This document shows positions 23,880 through 34,434 of a DNA stretch of 64,000 bases, one piece after another. The DNA lies in assembly GCF_010389155.1 (NCBI RefSeq), contig NC_057764.1:38200275-38264274 (forward strand), written 5' to 3'. The DNA is from Erigeron canadensis (taxonomy: Eukaryota; Streptophyta; Magnoliopsida; Asterales; Asteraceae). The notes under the pieces are model-generated. The model did not search any database. It was given only the letters and a program-made list of their open reading frames with translations, and was not told the DNA's origin. Numbering within the stretch: position 1 is the stretch's first letter; each line of letters opens with the position of its first letter. Made by a program: the position numbers and the translations under genes.

Positions 23880-24730
23880 GATAGTGACTTTATGCCATCA
23901 TGGTTTGTGTCTAGCAAACAGATCATGGATTAATTGCTCCTCACCGGTACACAGATTCTAGTTCTCACTCTACAATTTATACATAGCTATAGACCTATAG
24001 TAAAATTCCTAGATCAGACCATAATGTACCGGCTGATTTGCAACATGTTCGAACTTCAAACTATTGCTTTGAATTTTCTCTTGGAGGTAAGCTTTAGCAA
24101 CAAGGATTGTGCAACTTTCGACCAGTTTGACTTGTTTCCTTGCAACCTAAATTTGTATTATAAACATGACCCTAATCAATCCATTCATAAGTAAATAGTT
24201 TGAAATTTCCATCTCCTGTTTAAACCAAACCATTTGGTCACACATGGGTACGTAACTTTAGTAGCAGCTCTCACATTACTCGCTTGTTTTCAGATCCATT
24301 TACCTAATCTGCAAGCACCAAAAGCCGAAAAAACAACAAGAATTGAAGGTACGTAACATCTATACTTTTCGTGTTGGAAATTAGAAATACAGCTGTTGGA
24401 TAAGTTCTTGAACTCTGCTGTGGTTTTTTGAAGACCTTAATGTATGATTCTTACTAGATGAAACTAATTTTCAGTAGTCAACCAAACTAATTCAGCTTTC
24501 CTATAACAAAAATACTAATCCATGCATGGTTTGGAGGCTCCAAAAATAATTGTGATTCAGTTGAGATACAGGCTAATGAATTGCTTACATTCATGGATAG
24601 AAATAAATAGTCATAACTTATTGAGATGTATTATTATCATCCCACAAAGTAGCTCGCATACTGCATGAAGTACAGTTTAATTTGTCATAACTTAGTTTTA
24701 GCAAGTTACACAAAGAAAATAAGATTTGAT
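23880..24730 (+). pseudogene. Decayed genomic copy of the 2OG oxygenase gene
   Basis: Pieces align in order with the gene at 1-3221. 23880-23948 matches the HxD exon (1248-1318), with the HxD segment destroyed. 24035-24075 matches the intron after it ('catgttc.aactt'). 24220-24350 matches the intron and start of the 'caccaaaag' exon. 24553-24730 matches the last exon and 3' UTR ('gtgattcagttga..caggc.aatgaat'). Exons 1669-1769 and 2311-2406 are missing. Intron sequence is retained, so it arose by DNA duplication rather than retroposition. Confidence 0.7.
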
Positions 24731-25244
24731 ATGGGACTTAATCAACTGTAAAAGTTCATGTGAGAATCATTCTTCATTATCAAGTATAACTTAATCTGTT
24801 CATATTTTAGCATTGTTGTTATTTTCACTACCAAAAAAAAAAAAAAAAACTAAATAGTGAATGAATTTGTTCATCACTTATATCATTCACATATGAACGT
24901 ATCAAGTCTCATAGTTTTTTCAATTCAAATAGTTTCTACATGAACCTTTTCCGTTACAAATAATGTCATTGAAAAAATGATATCAAATATATAGAAACAT
25001 CTTATTGTTTACAATTCAAATTCTACCTTTATATTTTTCTGAACCTTTTTTTTTGTTATGGACTCGATGATTCTAAGTAGTCAGCCCGAAACATCATTCA
25101 TCAGTTTCAACTGATCTAAAGTGCGCATCAAATCTTAAGAAACGACTCATTAAAAGGTGGTTTATTATTTTAGTATGGCTTTCGTATTATCTTATGTTAT
25201 AAAATTTATTTATACCAAAGTAGTTGACAAATTGACATATGAAC
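24731..25244. other. Intergenic, no gene seen
   Basis: AT-rich spacer; an A-run lies near 24833-24849. Confidence 0.4.
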
Positions 25245-25592
25245 TCAAGTACTTATAGAACCCTGTATGGTCACTCCCTCACGCTGTATCGTTGTGGGCT
25301 TGCGTATCAAGCCAAAATGATCAATAACTTTGTGATAGTGATGGTCACGATGTGAGGAGTCTGAAAGAAACGTTGAGCGTGTGGCCGTAAGCGAGGAGGT
25401 GTAAGCCTGGATTGATCGACTTGTTTTACCCGAAACTCTTTGACTCATTTTAAATGTTTTTTCTTCTGAAGCTTCCAAAGCTGGAGTATACAGCAAATAA
25501 TAGTCATTGGAATTATTACGTCTAGAACTAGAAGAAGCAGACACTTTGAAACAAAAGATTCTTCTTTGATAAATCCGTCGAAATTTTGTCAT
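25245..25592 (-). CDS. Small orphan ORF, unknown function
   Basis: An intact 115-codon frame starts MTKFRRIYQRRIFCFKVSAS and ends TTIQREGVTIQGSIST. It is basic, Ser-rich at the N-terminus (SASSSSRRNNSN), has no hydrophobic segment long enough for a membrane span, and is less AT-biased than the flanks. The mixed residue content (LYTPALEASEEKTFKMSQRV and DHHYHKVIDHFGLIRK) looks more protein-like than the random frames nearby. I recognise no family. It could be a real small gene, the terminal exon of one, or chance. Confidence 0.35.
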   Translation of the reverse strand: MTKFRRIYQRRIFCFKVSASSSSRRNNSNDYYLLYTPALEASEEKTFKMSQRVSGKTSRSIQAYTSSLTATRSTFLSDSSHRDHHYHKVIDHFGLIRKPTTIQREGVTIQGSIST

Positions 25593-27746
25593 ACGCTAGT
25601 CCAAGTCAACGTGTTGTCATGCCTATTTACATATGCTTTGATATTATCGATATTATAACTAATTTTTCTTCTTGAAATATCGAAGTTACAGGTAAATTTA
25701 GCTTATTACAGAAAACTTTAGCAGTTCATAAGATAAAAGATTTACACATAATTGACATGTATTATAATCGTGCATGTACAATTCGTGATGGCAGATGATT
25801 CTTTTTGGAAAATGAAAAATAAAATTTGAGGCACGGTTGTGATCATTTGAAAATTAAAATTTCTGTGAAAACTAGAAAATTGAACAAAACACAATGTATA
25901 TTCTAAAAACAAATTGAGTTAAGTTTCAAATTAGAGTGTTGGACCAGTTTTGTTGGACTTCACGCACTATAAAAAACACACTGATTTGAAACTAAAAACA
26001 CATTGTGCAATGTGTTTTTAGAAAATACATTGTGTTAGGTTCAGATCACAATATGTTTTGACTAATTTTTAGTTTGCACGGAAATTTAAGTTTCAAATAA
26101 ACATTTCTCATTTGAGGTAAACCGGTGATTGCTGGTTTTGATCAGAGGTTTATAAAAAGGAATAACGTAATAAATTTATTGTATTAAAAAATTTAATACT
26201 TAAGATATTATCGATTATCTATGTGCTATATACATAGAACATACACATAGACCAAGTCACCCAGGTTCAAGTTTTAAAAGACAAAATTCTATCATAATAT
26301 GTTGTAGTATATTTGAGCGGATTATTAGAGAGTTTTTTTTCTTATCAAAATAAAATTAAAAAGAAACACTAAACTTTGAATCATTGATAGGCGGCTTTAC
26401 ATACCAAAACCCGAATGAGTGAAACAACGTACTAGTCATATTTGGCAAGACTGAATTCTAGAAGAAATGTAAGGAAAATGACAGGTTGGGCCGTTGGGAG
26501 AAGAAAGAAAATTAAAAATGAGTTCTTTACTAAATACATTTTAGTGTTCTCCAATTCACTCTAGATCTTATTTGAAAAAAAATAATAAAAAAATATCCAA
26601 TTACTCTTTTAATTGTAAATACATCATCAGTGGTCAATCCCTGTTTAAGAGAAGGACAAATTACATTAAATTATACTCGACTAATATTCACACAATGCGA
26701 CGGCAATGATGGTAACAACGACGGTGACCGGTGACAACGATAACGGCGAATGATGTAGATTATTTATGTAATGCTAATTAATGTAAAAAGGGAGTAATTT
26801 AGCTATTTTAGTAGTTAAAAAATATACATGATAAATTATTTTATTAAAGGTATTTTGGTAAGCCATATATATTAATTGGTGTGCATAAATGTGTATTATG
26901 AATGATGAAGACATTTTAGGTTATCAACCCTATAATTTGAAGTGGAAGGAGGTTGATGTTTTATAGTTAAAATGCTTCTTTTTTTTAACGCATAATTTTT
27001 GTGTCTGAGGTAGTATAAAAAATCTAATTTGCTAGGTCCTTCCATAGTAAACAATGTATTAATTAAATATGACTATTAGAGATGAAGTGCCCCGTGGTTC
27101 CTCGCTCAACAACCGCATAGAGGAATGCCATCAACTGGGCACTAGATGTTTACGTCTTTGTGATGGTAGCCGATCGAATAGTGGAGTACAACAACATGAC
27201 CCGATCAATTGATGGCGTATGGATTATATACGTGAAGGTCATGAATTCGAATTTTAATTTAATCATAATATTACACTATATGTATGTTTTAATGTTAGTT
27301 AATCGTGAAATCACTTGGTAAAAGATCATAACAGGTCGATTGGCTTTCTTTCTTTCAATTCTTCTTTCATTTTTTTTGGTCAAATTGTTATATTCATGAT
27401 GCATAAAATCCGTAAAAACAGATTCTCATACATAGTGGATAATCCACCACAAATATCTAGATCCCTAAAAAATATTAATATCTGCGAAAACACATGCAAT
27501 ATAATGTAACACTAAAACAATAATTTATAGGTATATTTTTCTTCGTTGAGCAAACTTAGTCAAAAGCAGGTACAAGGACACAATTGGACGAAATATTATT
27601 TTACTCATGGATTATATATATAGAGAGAGATATGCAAATCGAAGGTGCTTAAGTTGCGAAGGGCCTTTTTCAAACTATTTTGGTGCCACTACAAGTACCA
27701 TATGGTATATATTTCTCCCCATTATCGCCAATAATAACTAGAATTA
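25593..27746. other. Intergenic, upstream of first RTFL gene
   Basis: AT-rich. Near 26690-26760 a 'caatgcgacggc' and 'aacgacggtgac' stretch recurs in similar form near 43233-43260, suggesting a dispersed repeat. A TATA-like 'attatatatatagagag' lies at 27609-27625, about 125 bases before the RTFL start codon. Confidence 0.4.
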
Positions 27747-27917
27747 ATGAATACTTATTCGTACCTAGTTAGATCATCATCGACTCAATACAGGAAACTT
27801 GGTCGGAAATCCACACTCCAAAGACGTTGTTCGACTATCGCGAAGCAACACAAGACACGGTTTTATATACTCAAGCGTTGTGTCTCAATGCTAATGTGTT
27901 GGAAAGACTACGACTAA
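27747..27917 (+). CDS. RTFL: ROTUNDIFOLIA-like/DEVIL small polypeptide, copy 1
   Basis: A 56-aa intronless frame, MNTYSYLVRSSSTQYRKLGR... ending CWKDYD. Residues 33-56 carry the RTF/DVL domain: K-T-R-F-Y-I-L-K-R-C at 36-45 and S-M-L-M-C-W at 47-52, matching the family pattern R-F-Y-I-[ML]-[RK]-R-C-x-x-M-L-x-C-W. RTFL/DVL peptides are plant-specific, plasma-membrane-associated regulators of polar cell proliferation; overexpression in Arabidopsis alters leaf and fruit shape. The N-terminal half is Ser/Arg-rich as usual. The gene is too small for common ORF cut-offs. A paralogue lies 3.7 kb downstream on the same strand. Confidence 0.9.
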   Translation: MNTYSYLVRSSSTQYRKLGRKSTLQRRCSTIAKQHKTRFYILKRCVSMLMCWKDYD

Positions 27918-28574
27918 ATATAAGGTTCGAGACTTTTATTTTGACTTTGAGATATATATGATGAAAAATAATGAAAGCGTAAAAGTTTGATTAAGTTTCG
28001 AAAAAAGGATGAAGGAAGCTAGAGTTTTATCTTTGATTCCCCAATAAGGTCACTCATGGAAACTTGAGAATGATTCATTGATTTGAAGATCTACAAGTAT
28101 ATTGTTGTGATGAAGACAATCATAATGTACGTATTTTTATGTGCAATTGAATTTACTGGTGATGTATATATATCTAGAATGAAATAAATTAAGATTATTA
28201 ATGTTGCTTTAATTAGCTTGTTTCAAGTTGGATAAAAACGTATGCTACTACATTTTTCTCAATGTTTATTTTGACAAACTTAACCATTAGTACATATCTA
28301 TATGTTGCATCGTATATATGTACGTTATAGTCGAGAAGAAAATAGAAAGAAAATTAAAATACAAGTATGGTCCAGCTTGAAAATAATAATACATTTATTT
28401 GAATATTAATCTATGGTTTACAAAAATAGAAAATACAAGTTTGATTCATCATATATATAGCTGGGGAAAAAAAAAGATACATTTTAAGCGAATGATGATA
28501 CCCCGTATATAATTTATGATTTTACAGTTTCTAAGATACATCATATGTAAATGTAATAATGTATACAATTATGC

Positions 28575-28793
28575 AAAATTACATAGCTTAAACTCTAGTG
28601 GTCAGAGGTATCTTTTAAATCCATTATGTGGGCCTTAGCTGAGTTTACCCAAGGTCTCAAGTTTGAGTTTTGGGGTTCTCATCTCAAAAGAATTTTTCAT
28701 GAAGAAGGGGTTGGAGATCTAAAAAATCTCTGGTTAAAATTGTCTCCAACACGTTTGAATCGAAACTCACTTTACAAAAAAAAAAAAAAGTTT
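28575..28793 (+). mobile_element. tRNA-derived SINE, copy ending in poly(A)
   Basis: Starts near 'ctctagtggtcagagg' (A-box-like), has 'caagtttgagtt' as a degenerate B box and ends 'gaatcgaaactcacttta' followed by a C and an A-run. The tail resembles that of the next element. No clear target duplication was found. Confidence 0.6.
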
Positions 28794-28826
28794 TAATTTA
28801 GTTTTGTCTAAGTAAACTAAACCTAT

Positions 28827-29163
28827 CAATGATGAGTTGGTGTAGTGGTTTGGAGTTTTCCTAGTGACCTATAGGTCTTAGGTTCGAACCTTCATTCCAC
28901 CAACTTTGAGATATACTTTCTATGAGGGCTAGGCTTGGGTATATCCAGGTTCAAGTTTGAGAGGGCAGGGTTTAAATTTACTAATCGTCGTGCATTCGGG
29001 CGAATTAGTAGAGAGTTTTCCCCATATTGTGTATTTGAAATAGGCATTTATAGTTCGAGGGAGCTCTCTAACGCGGACCTGGTTAATACAACGTATGCTA
29101 AACCTCTTACTGTCGAATCACGACACGAAGTTTCAATCGAAATTCACCTTTCAAAAAAAAAAA
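28827..29163 (+). mobile_element. tRNA-derived SINE with 16-bp target duplication
   Basis: Has A box 'tggtgtagtggttt' and perfect B box 'ggttcgaacc' about 45 bases later, a central block 'gctctctaacgcggacctgg' and a 3' end 'caatcgaaattcacctttc' plus A-run. The 16-bp flanks at 28811-28826 and 29164-29179 differ at one position (agtaaactaaacctat / agttaactaaacctat). The central block also occurs near 44395 and, inverted, near 60640, so the family has at least three copies here. Confidence 0.85.
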
Positions 29164-29179
29164 AGTTAACTAAACCTAT

Positions 29180-31280
29180 TTATTTTATAATTACTTTGTT
29201 AACTATTAATAGCCTGATCATGACATTTTGATCAATGTTTTATTTGATCGAATTTTTTGAATTCTAGCTGGTTGATAATTTACATCAAATTTAATATCAT
29301 AGTCTTATAATAATGAGGGGTTTCCTTTATTTGAACTTTGTCCGTTTCACATTCCAGATAAAAAAAAAAAATGTTAAATTTGGAAAAAGTTACTCAGGGG
29401 TGATACCAAAAGTAGATAAAAAGTGCTAATGTCTCCTTTAAATTTGAAATTTTATTATAGATTTTTATAATTTCTTCAAAATTTAAACTTACCCTTTTTT
29501 GTATATTTGATTATTATAAGTTTTTTTAGTTTTGCTTTGTTTTAAAAAGTTTTCTTGCATCACTTTTGATATTAAGCTGGTTATTTAACTCAAGAACTAT
29601 GTGTTAATATTATGAATACTACATTTTGAATGTTCCTAGGCAAGAAGGTTCTATATTTTAGAGGTAAACAAATGAATCGAGGAGGGCAATTGGATATTTG
29701 GAACTTCTGCTGCTTCCAGAACATTTGACCCAAATGCTAGCTTTCTTGGTCCATCCACCAGAATACCAAGTTGTTATATATATGTTGGTCCTAAGAAATA
29801 TACCATGTGTCAATATTCCATACAATTTTCTCTCATATAAATTTGGTGTTGATAATTACAAAGTTGTAAATTAATCCAAAGTTTTATTTAAAGTTAACAA
29901 TTTCTATCAAAAAGTTATCCAGAATATAAACTAATATAATATAATCCTCTTAAATAATTGAACAAACTAAAAAGTGTCGTGATTGGTTACTAGAGATGAC
30001 TTTTTTTGGAGTGGGTGTGAACTCAAGAGTCCAATTTCACTTGTTAATAAACATTACGAAATTTTATAGTCATAGTATTTAAAATTTTAAATAATAATCC
30101 AGTGTTCTAACAAGGTATTTCTCTACTCAATCATATTCTGGATTTGAGAAAACACACATATAGGTTAATTAGAACTTGAACTTAAACCATATGTAACTTA
30201 ACTAATTTATATTGAAGAGAAACTACATTACAGAAATTAGTTTCCATGGGACCATGACAATTGACGGTAAGCCTAGTAATTAGGAGCATGAAGTATAAAA
30301 ACAGAAATCGGGTTTAAATTTTACTTAATGACCCTCTAATCATATGACACGTGAAATACTTTTTTCATGTTGGTTGTATGATTTGTGAAAAAGAAGACCG
30401 ATTAGCGATAATAAATTGGTTGTCGGTTAAGACTTAGAAAAAAATTGTAGTAATATTTGTGTCTTGATACATTTTGAATAATTAATTACTCCGTACTGTG
30501 TTACGTGGAGATTCTATTTGAATATAATTTTGATTTTTGTACTTTAATATAGAACAAAAATACAAAATGAACGAAGGCCGGCTTTAACTTCATAACAGAT
30601 GCAACGAGTCAAGTGAATGACTTGTCATTTTTGAGAAGGCTTCCAGAATAAATTCACTATGAGTGTAGGACGAAACCTAGATCGATCAAATGCAAAATCA
30701 TAGTCTCTCTCTCGGACAAGACAAAATCATGTTAAACTATATCTAAACATTAGTTTAGTGCCTGTTTGTTTATATGATAATGGAGGGTACGAAGTAAATT
30801 TTCAAAAAAAAAAAAAAGTTTGAAAAGACATAACAAAAACTTTAATTAAAACTTTTAGTTTCTTTTTCAAAAGCAAAGCCTTTTGTTCCAATACTCCTAA
30901 ATATACAAGATTTAGGTTTTATTAGAATTATGTGGTACATTAACCTCAACGGATTTACAAGTTAATAACATATCAACTTTTGTTTTTTAAAACGACATTC
31001 TAATCTACTTTTAGTCCTAGATTATACGCATGTCTGAGATGAAACCCAGAACTCATGAAAAATCCATATTAATTCACTCTTAAAAATATGGAAAGTGAGA
31101 CTGAAAACCAGATGAATCTCCAAAGTCAAAGACCTTACTAATTTAAACTTGCTAAAATAGCAAATGTTAGACAATAATTAACTCAATCTAGCTTAATTAT
31201 AAAAGAAAAATGAGTCCAAATTTCATATTAAAAAGCAACTTGTTAGTCAAAGAAGGTGAGAGCAAGACCATAAACGGCCA
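29180..31280. other. Spacer between the two RTFL genes
   Basis: AT-rich with no other gene seen. A segment near 31030-31160 ('catgtctgagatgaaaccca' onward) recurs as a direct copy near 33230-33350, a dispersed repeat of unknown class. Confidence 0.4.
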
Positions 31281-31289
31281 ATATAAATA
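31281..31289 (+). promoter_or_regulatory. TATA box of RTFL copy 2
   Basis: 'atataaata' lies 136 bases before the start codon in a region otherwise showing a CCAAT-like 'ggccaat' just upstream (31277). Confidence 0.5.
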
Positions 31290-31424
31290 CAAATGGAAAG
31301 GCATTTTTGTAACTCATATTTTTTAGCACTACACAAGTCTACAACTACGTACCACGCCATTTGTTCCCTGTATATATTTTGCCACTCACCCAATTAGCTA
31401 ATTAAGAACCCAATTAATCGATCA

Positions 31425-31598
31425 ATGAATACTGCTTATTCATACTTGATCAGGTCATCATCTCAGTACCGCCAACTTCGTCGCAAATCCACTCTCCATG
31501 GACGTTGTTTAAGCATGGCAAAGCAACAAAAAACGAGGTTTTATATACTCAGACGTTGTATATCGATGCTTGTTTGTTGGAACGATAAGTACGATTGA
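31425..31598 (+). CDS. RTFL: ROTUNDIFOLIA-like/DEVIL small polypeptide, copy 2
   Basis: A 57-aa intronless frame, MNTAYSYLIRSSSQYRQLRR... ending CWNDKYD. The RTF/DVL domain occupies residues 33-57 with R38-F-Y-I-L-R-R-C45 and S47-M-L-V-C-W52. By hand alignment it is about 70% identical to copy 1, with identical spacing of domain residues; both start MNT-[A]-YSYL and share RKSTL. The pair probably arose by tandem duplication and has since diverged outside the domain. TATA box at 31281; ATG context is 'gatcaATGaa'. Expected role as for the family: restraining polar cell proliferation in lateral organs. Confidence 0.92.
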   Translation: MNTAYSYLIRSSSQYRQLRRKSTLHGRCLSMAKQQKTRFYILRRCISMLVCWNDKYD

Positions 31599-32783
31599 GA
31601 TATAATTTGTTCGATCGAGATTAGTGAAGTTTGATCCATTTTTGAAAGAGAACAAGGTCAACTGTAGCAGCTCCTTAACTCGAGATTTTAGATACCAATC
31701 TTGCTGTTATTAGATATAGCTAGCTAAGTTGTTTTGGTTTAATTAGTGTATGTATATATATGTATATATACTCGATCGTACGTAATATGAAGATGTACGT
31801 GTTAATTTGATGATCATCATATCATATGTTATTCTTATCATCTTATGTGCAAATCAAAATTTAAGGAATATATATATATTATATATATATATATGAGTTG
31901 TCCTTAATGTTATATAAGATTATAAAAAATATGACATGGTGTCTGGTGTGTTGTGTAACTCGACATACATGTACTAAACTGGTTAATCATAATTACACGT
32001 ACCTTATATATACAGCGTATCTTATGTTATATCTTTACGAATCTAGTATTTGAAAATTATGTATTGGCAAATTAAACTTTAGATATTAATAATTGTTGCA
32101 TATCATATGCTTTCTGATGATATATGAAATTTAAGCTTGATCGATCCAAAAAGATACACGTCGACCGAGACCTAAGTTTTGTTTGTTTGTGTTTATTTTT
32201 ATTCAATTTTGACTTAATTAAATTGGATGTCAATGTTATATAAAATTTTGATATTAGTTAACCTTCAGCAAACAATTACATGACGCAACCTTTTGGCAGG
32301 CAAGTAATTAGCGAAAACGGTAATTGATATATAGCTAACTCAAGAACGATAAAAAGACCTTTAATTCAAATTGAAATTAGGGAAATAGGATCATACTTGT
32401 CACTATTGTTAATTATTTGTCGATATTCCATTTAATTAGTTCAAAAACTTCTACTTTTATTCTGGAAGAAATTTGGTAAAAAGTCAACTAACCGCGTACC
32501 TAGCTTGTACGTTTCTGGTAATGCGTCATGCGTGTATGCTTTGTGTTAGTGTGTGTATTGAATATGTACGAGTATATAATAATTTTATAAAAATGTAAAG
32601 TTTACTAAAATACATTAATGGTCAGTAAGACAAATACTTCTAGTAAAAGTTGATATTCCTATTTAATTAGTTCAAAAACTCTGATTTTATAAATACATTA
32701 ACGGTGAGGTCAAAAAGATGATATAGTTGTTATTAAAATTTAAAAGTTAAGACAAGTTCTTTCTTATACAGTATGTTTTATAA
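31599..32783. other. Intergenic, no gene seen
   Basis: AT-rich sequence with an interrupted (TA)n tract at about 31867-31895. No exon or RNA gene is supported. Confidence 0.4.
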
Positions 32784-32810
32784 CTAGATTATTGTCCCGC
32801 GTAATACGCG
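32784..32810 (-). mobile_element. Helitron-like 3' terminus (minus strand)
   Basis: On the minus strand a perfect 5-bp stem with 3-nt loop (CGCGT AAT ACGCG read on plus, 32798-32810) is followed ten bases later by CTAG (32784-32787) and then T. A decayed copy of the same terminal sequence occurs in opposite orientation near 33875-33915. The 5' end is not defined. Confidence 0.5.
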
Positions 32811-34217
32811 AAATAACATATTTAATTAGTGACAAGTTATTGTTTCACAATATCATACATTGACAACCATATATAAAAGATGTTGAAAATAAATTAATTA
32901 GTATCATGATGCCAAAGTTGTAAATTAATTAGTATCTTGTTGTTAATGTATGTCTTTATATGGAAAAAAAACATAAAATTTCATGATTTTATGTTTCTAT
33001 AAACAATTGGTAATACTTCAAATTATTGTGTCAAGTGATAGTTTAAAATTCAATATAAACAGATTTGTTTAGCGGAACATAAATAAGAGCTCTATATGGA
33101 TTTGACTTCTCTTTAATTGGTGTAACTATATTAGTCATTTTTTATAATTTTCACATAGTTTAATGTTTATATAAATATACATATAAAGAAAATTTAACAA
33201 AACAAAAGTAGTTAGCATTTGAACCACGTATGTCTGAGATGGAACTCAGTATTATTGAAAACCCTCTTAATTATCCACTCATACAAACTTTGAAAGTGTG
33301 ATTTATACCCTGATGGATTTCCTTAAGGTTTAAGACCTTGCCAATAGCTCATCTTTTAAAAGTTTACTTTTTGTGTTTATAGTTAACCTTTTGAAATTTT
33401 TTAAATTAGTTTCACATCAATATATTAAGGTTTCGGATTATGTATTTATAGTTAAATTTTTAGAAATTTTCAAAATATTTTTTTAAAATCATGGTTGAAT
33501 TTTATTATTAATATTAATAATATTTGAAACAAATATTGGATTTATGTAACAAATTTAAAAACTAAAATATTTAGGAAATTAAAATCTTAAACTTTAAATA
33601 TTTACTTTAATTAACATAACTTATGTAAAAGCAAATTATAATACAATAATTAAGATTTGAAAGTTCATAATATAATCTTATAAGAGACCCTAAATTTCAA
33701 CTTCTATATTTATTACGAAAAACATATAATTAATAACTTATTAAAAAGTGTCAAGTAAAAAGTTTTTCAATTTGATAGGATCAACAACATAAGCAAATGT
33801 TAATTAAATAAAATAAAATATTTCAGTTGGTTAATAATTATTTAAGAAAATCGTATTTTTGTATATATAAAAGTAAAATTATATTTTCTGTATATTACAC
33901 GAGACAATATAAATACGTGAAATAAACACAATAAGTTTTAAGAATAACATATTTATTAATTATAGATAAAACATGTTAAAATACAATTGTATTGTTATTT
34001 AAAGTTTTATTTGCATCAAAAATGGCTAGTAAGATATATAAATTTTGGTATAATGACAATGTAATGTTAATACATTTAATACTGTTGAATATAGTAATAT
34101 TCAAAATTGCTCTTTAGTGTAGCTGTTTTCTATAATATGGTTGTTATATATTTGTATAATGACGATATAAAAGTAAATATAAACAAAACACTGTATCTAC
34201 TATAATTAAATTTCAAA

Positions 34218-34420
34218 CCAACTCATTTAGGTGGGTTGGCCACCATGACATCATTGAGAGTCTGTTGTCTTGAAGAACGTATGTTCAATTCTTGTCGTGG
34301 ATAAGACTGATAATGATAACTAATCATCGATGCAAAAAAACTCAACATTGAGGTTTCGTAGGTACCAATTCGGTACACGGGATCAAAGAGTTCCCTTCGA
34401 TCTACCTTGTGATTTAAATG
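34218..34420 (+). mobile_element. Probable SINE
   Basis: Contains a B-box-like 'atgttcaattcttgtcgtgg' preceded by 'gtgggttggccaccatgaca', and the 10-mer AAATTTCAAA occurs at 34208-34217 and 34421-34430 as a possible target duplication. The short duplication in AT-rich DNA could be chance. Confidence 0.4.
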
Positions 34421-34434
34421 AAATTTCAAAAAAT

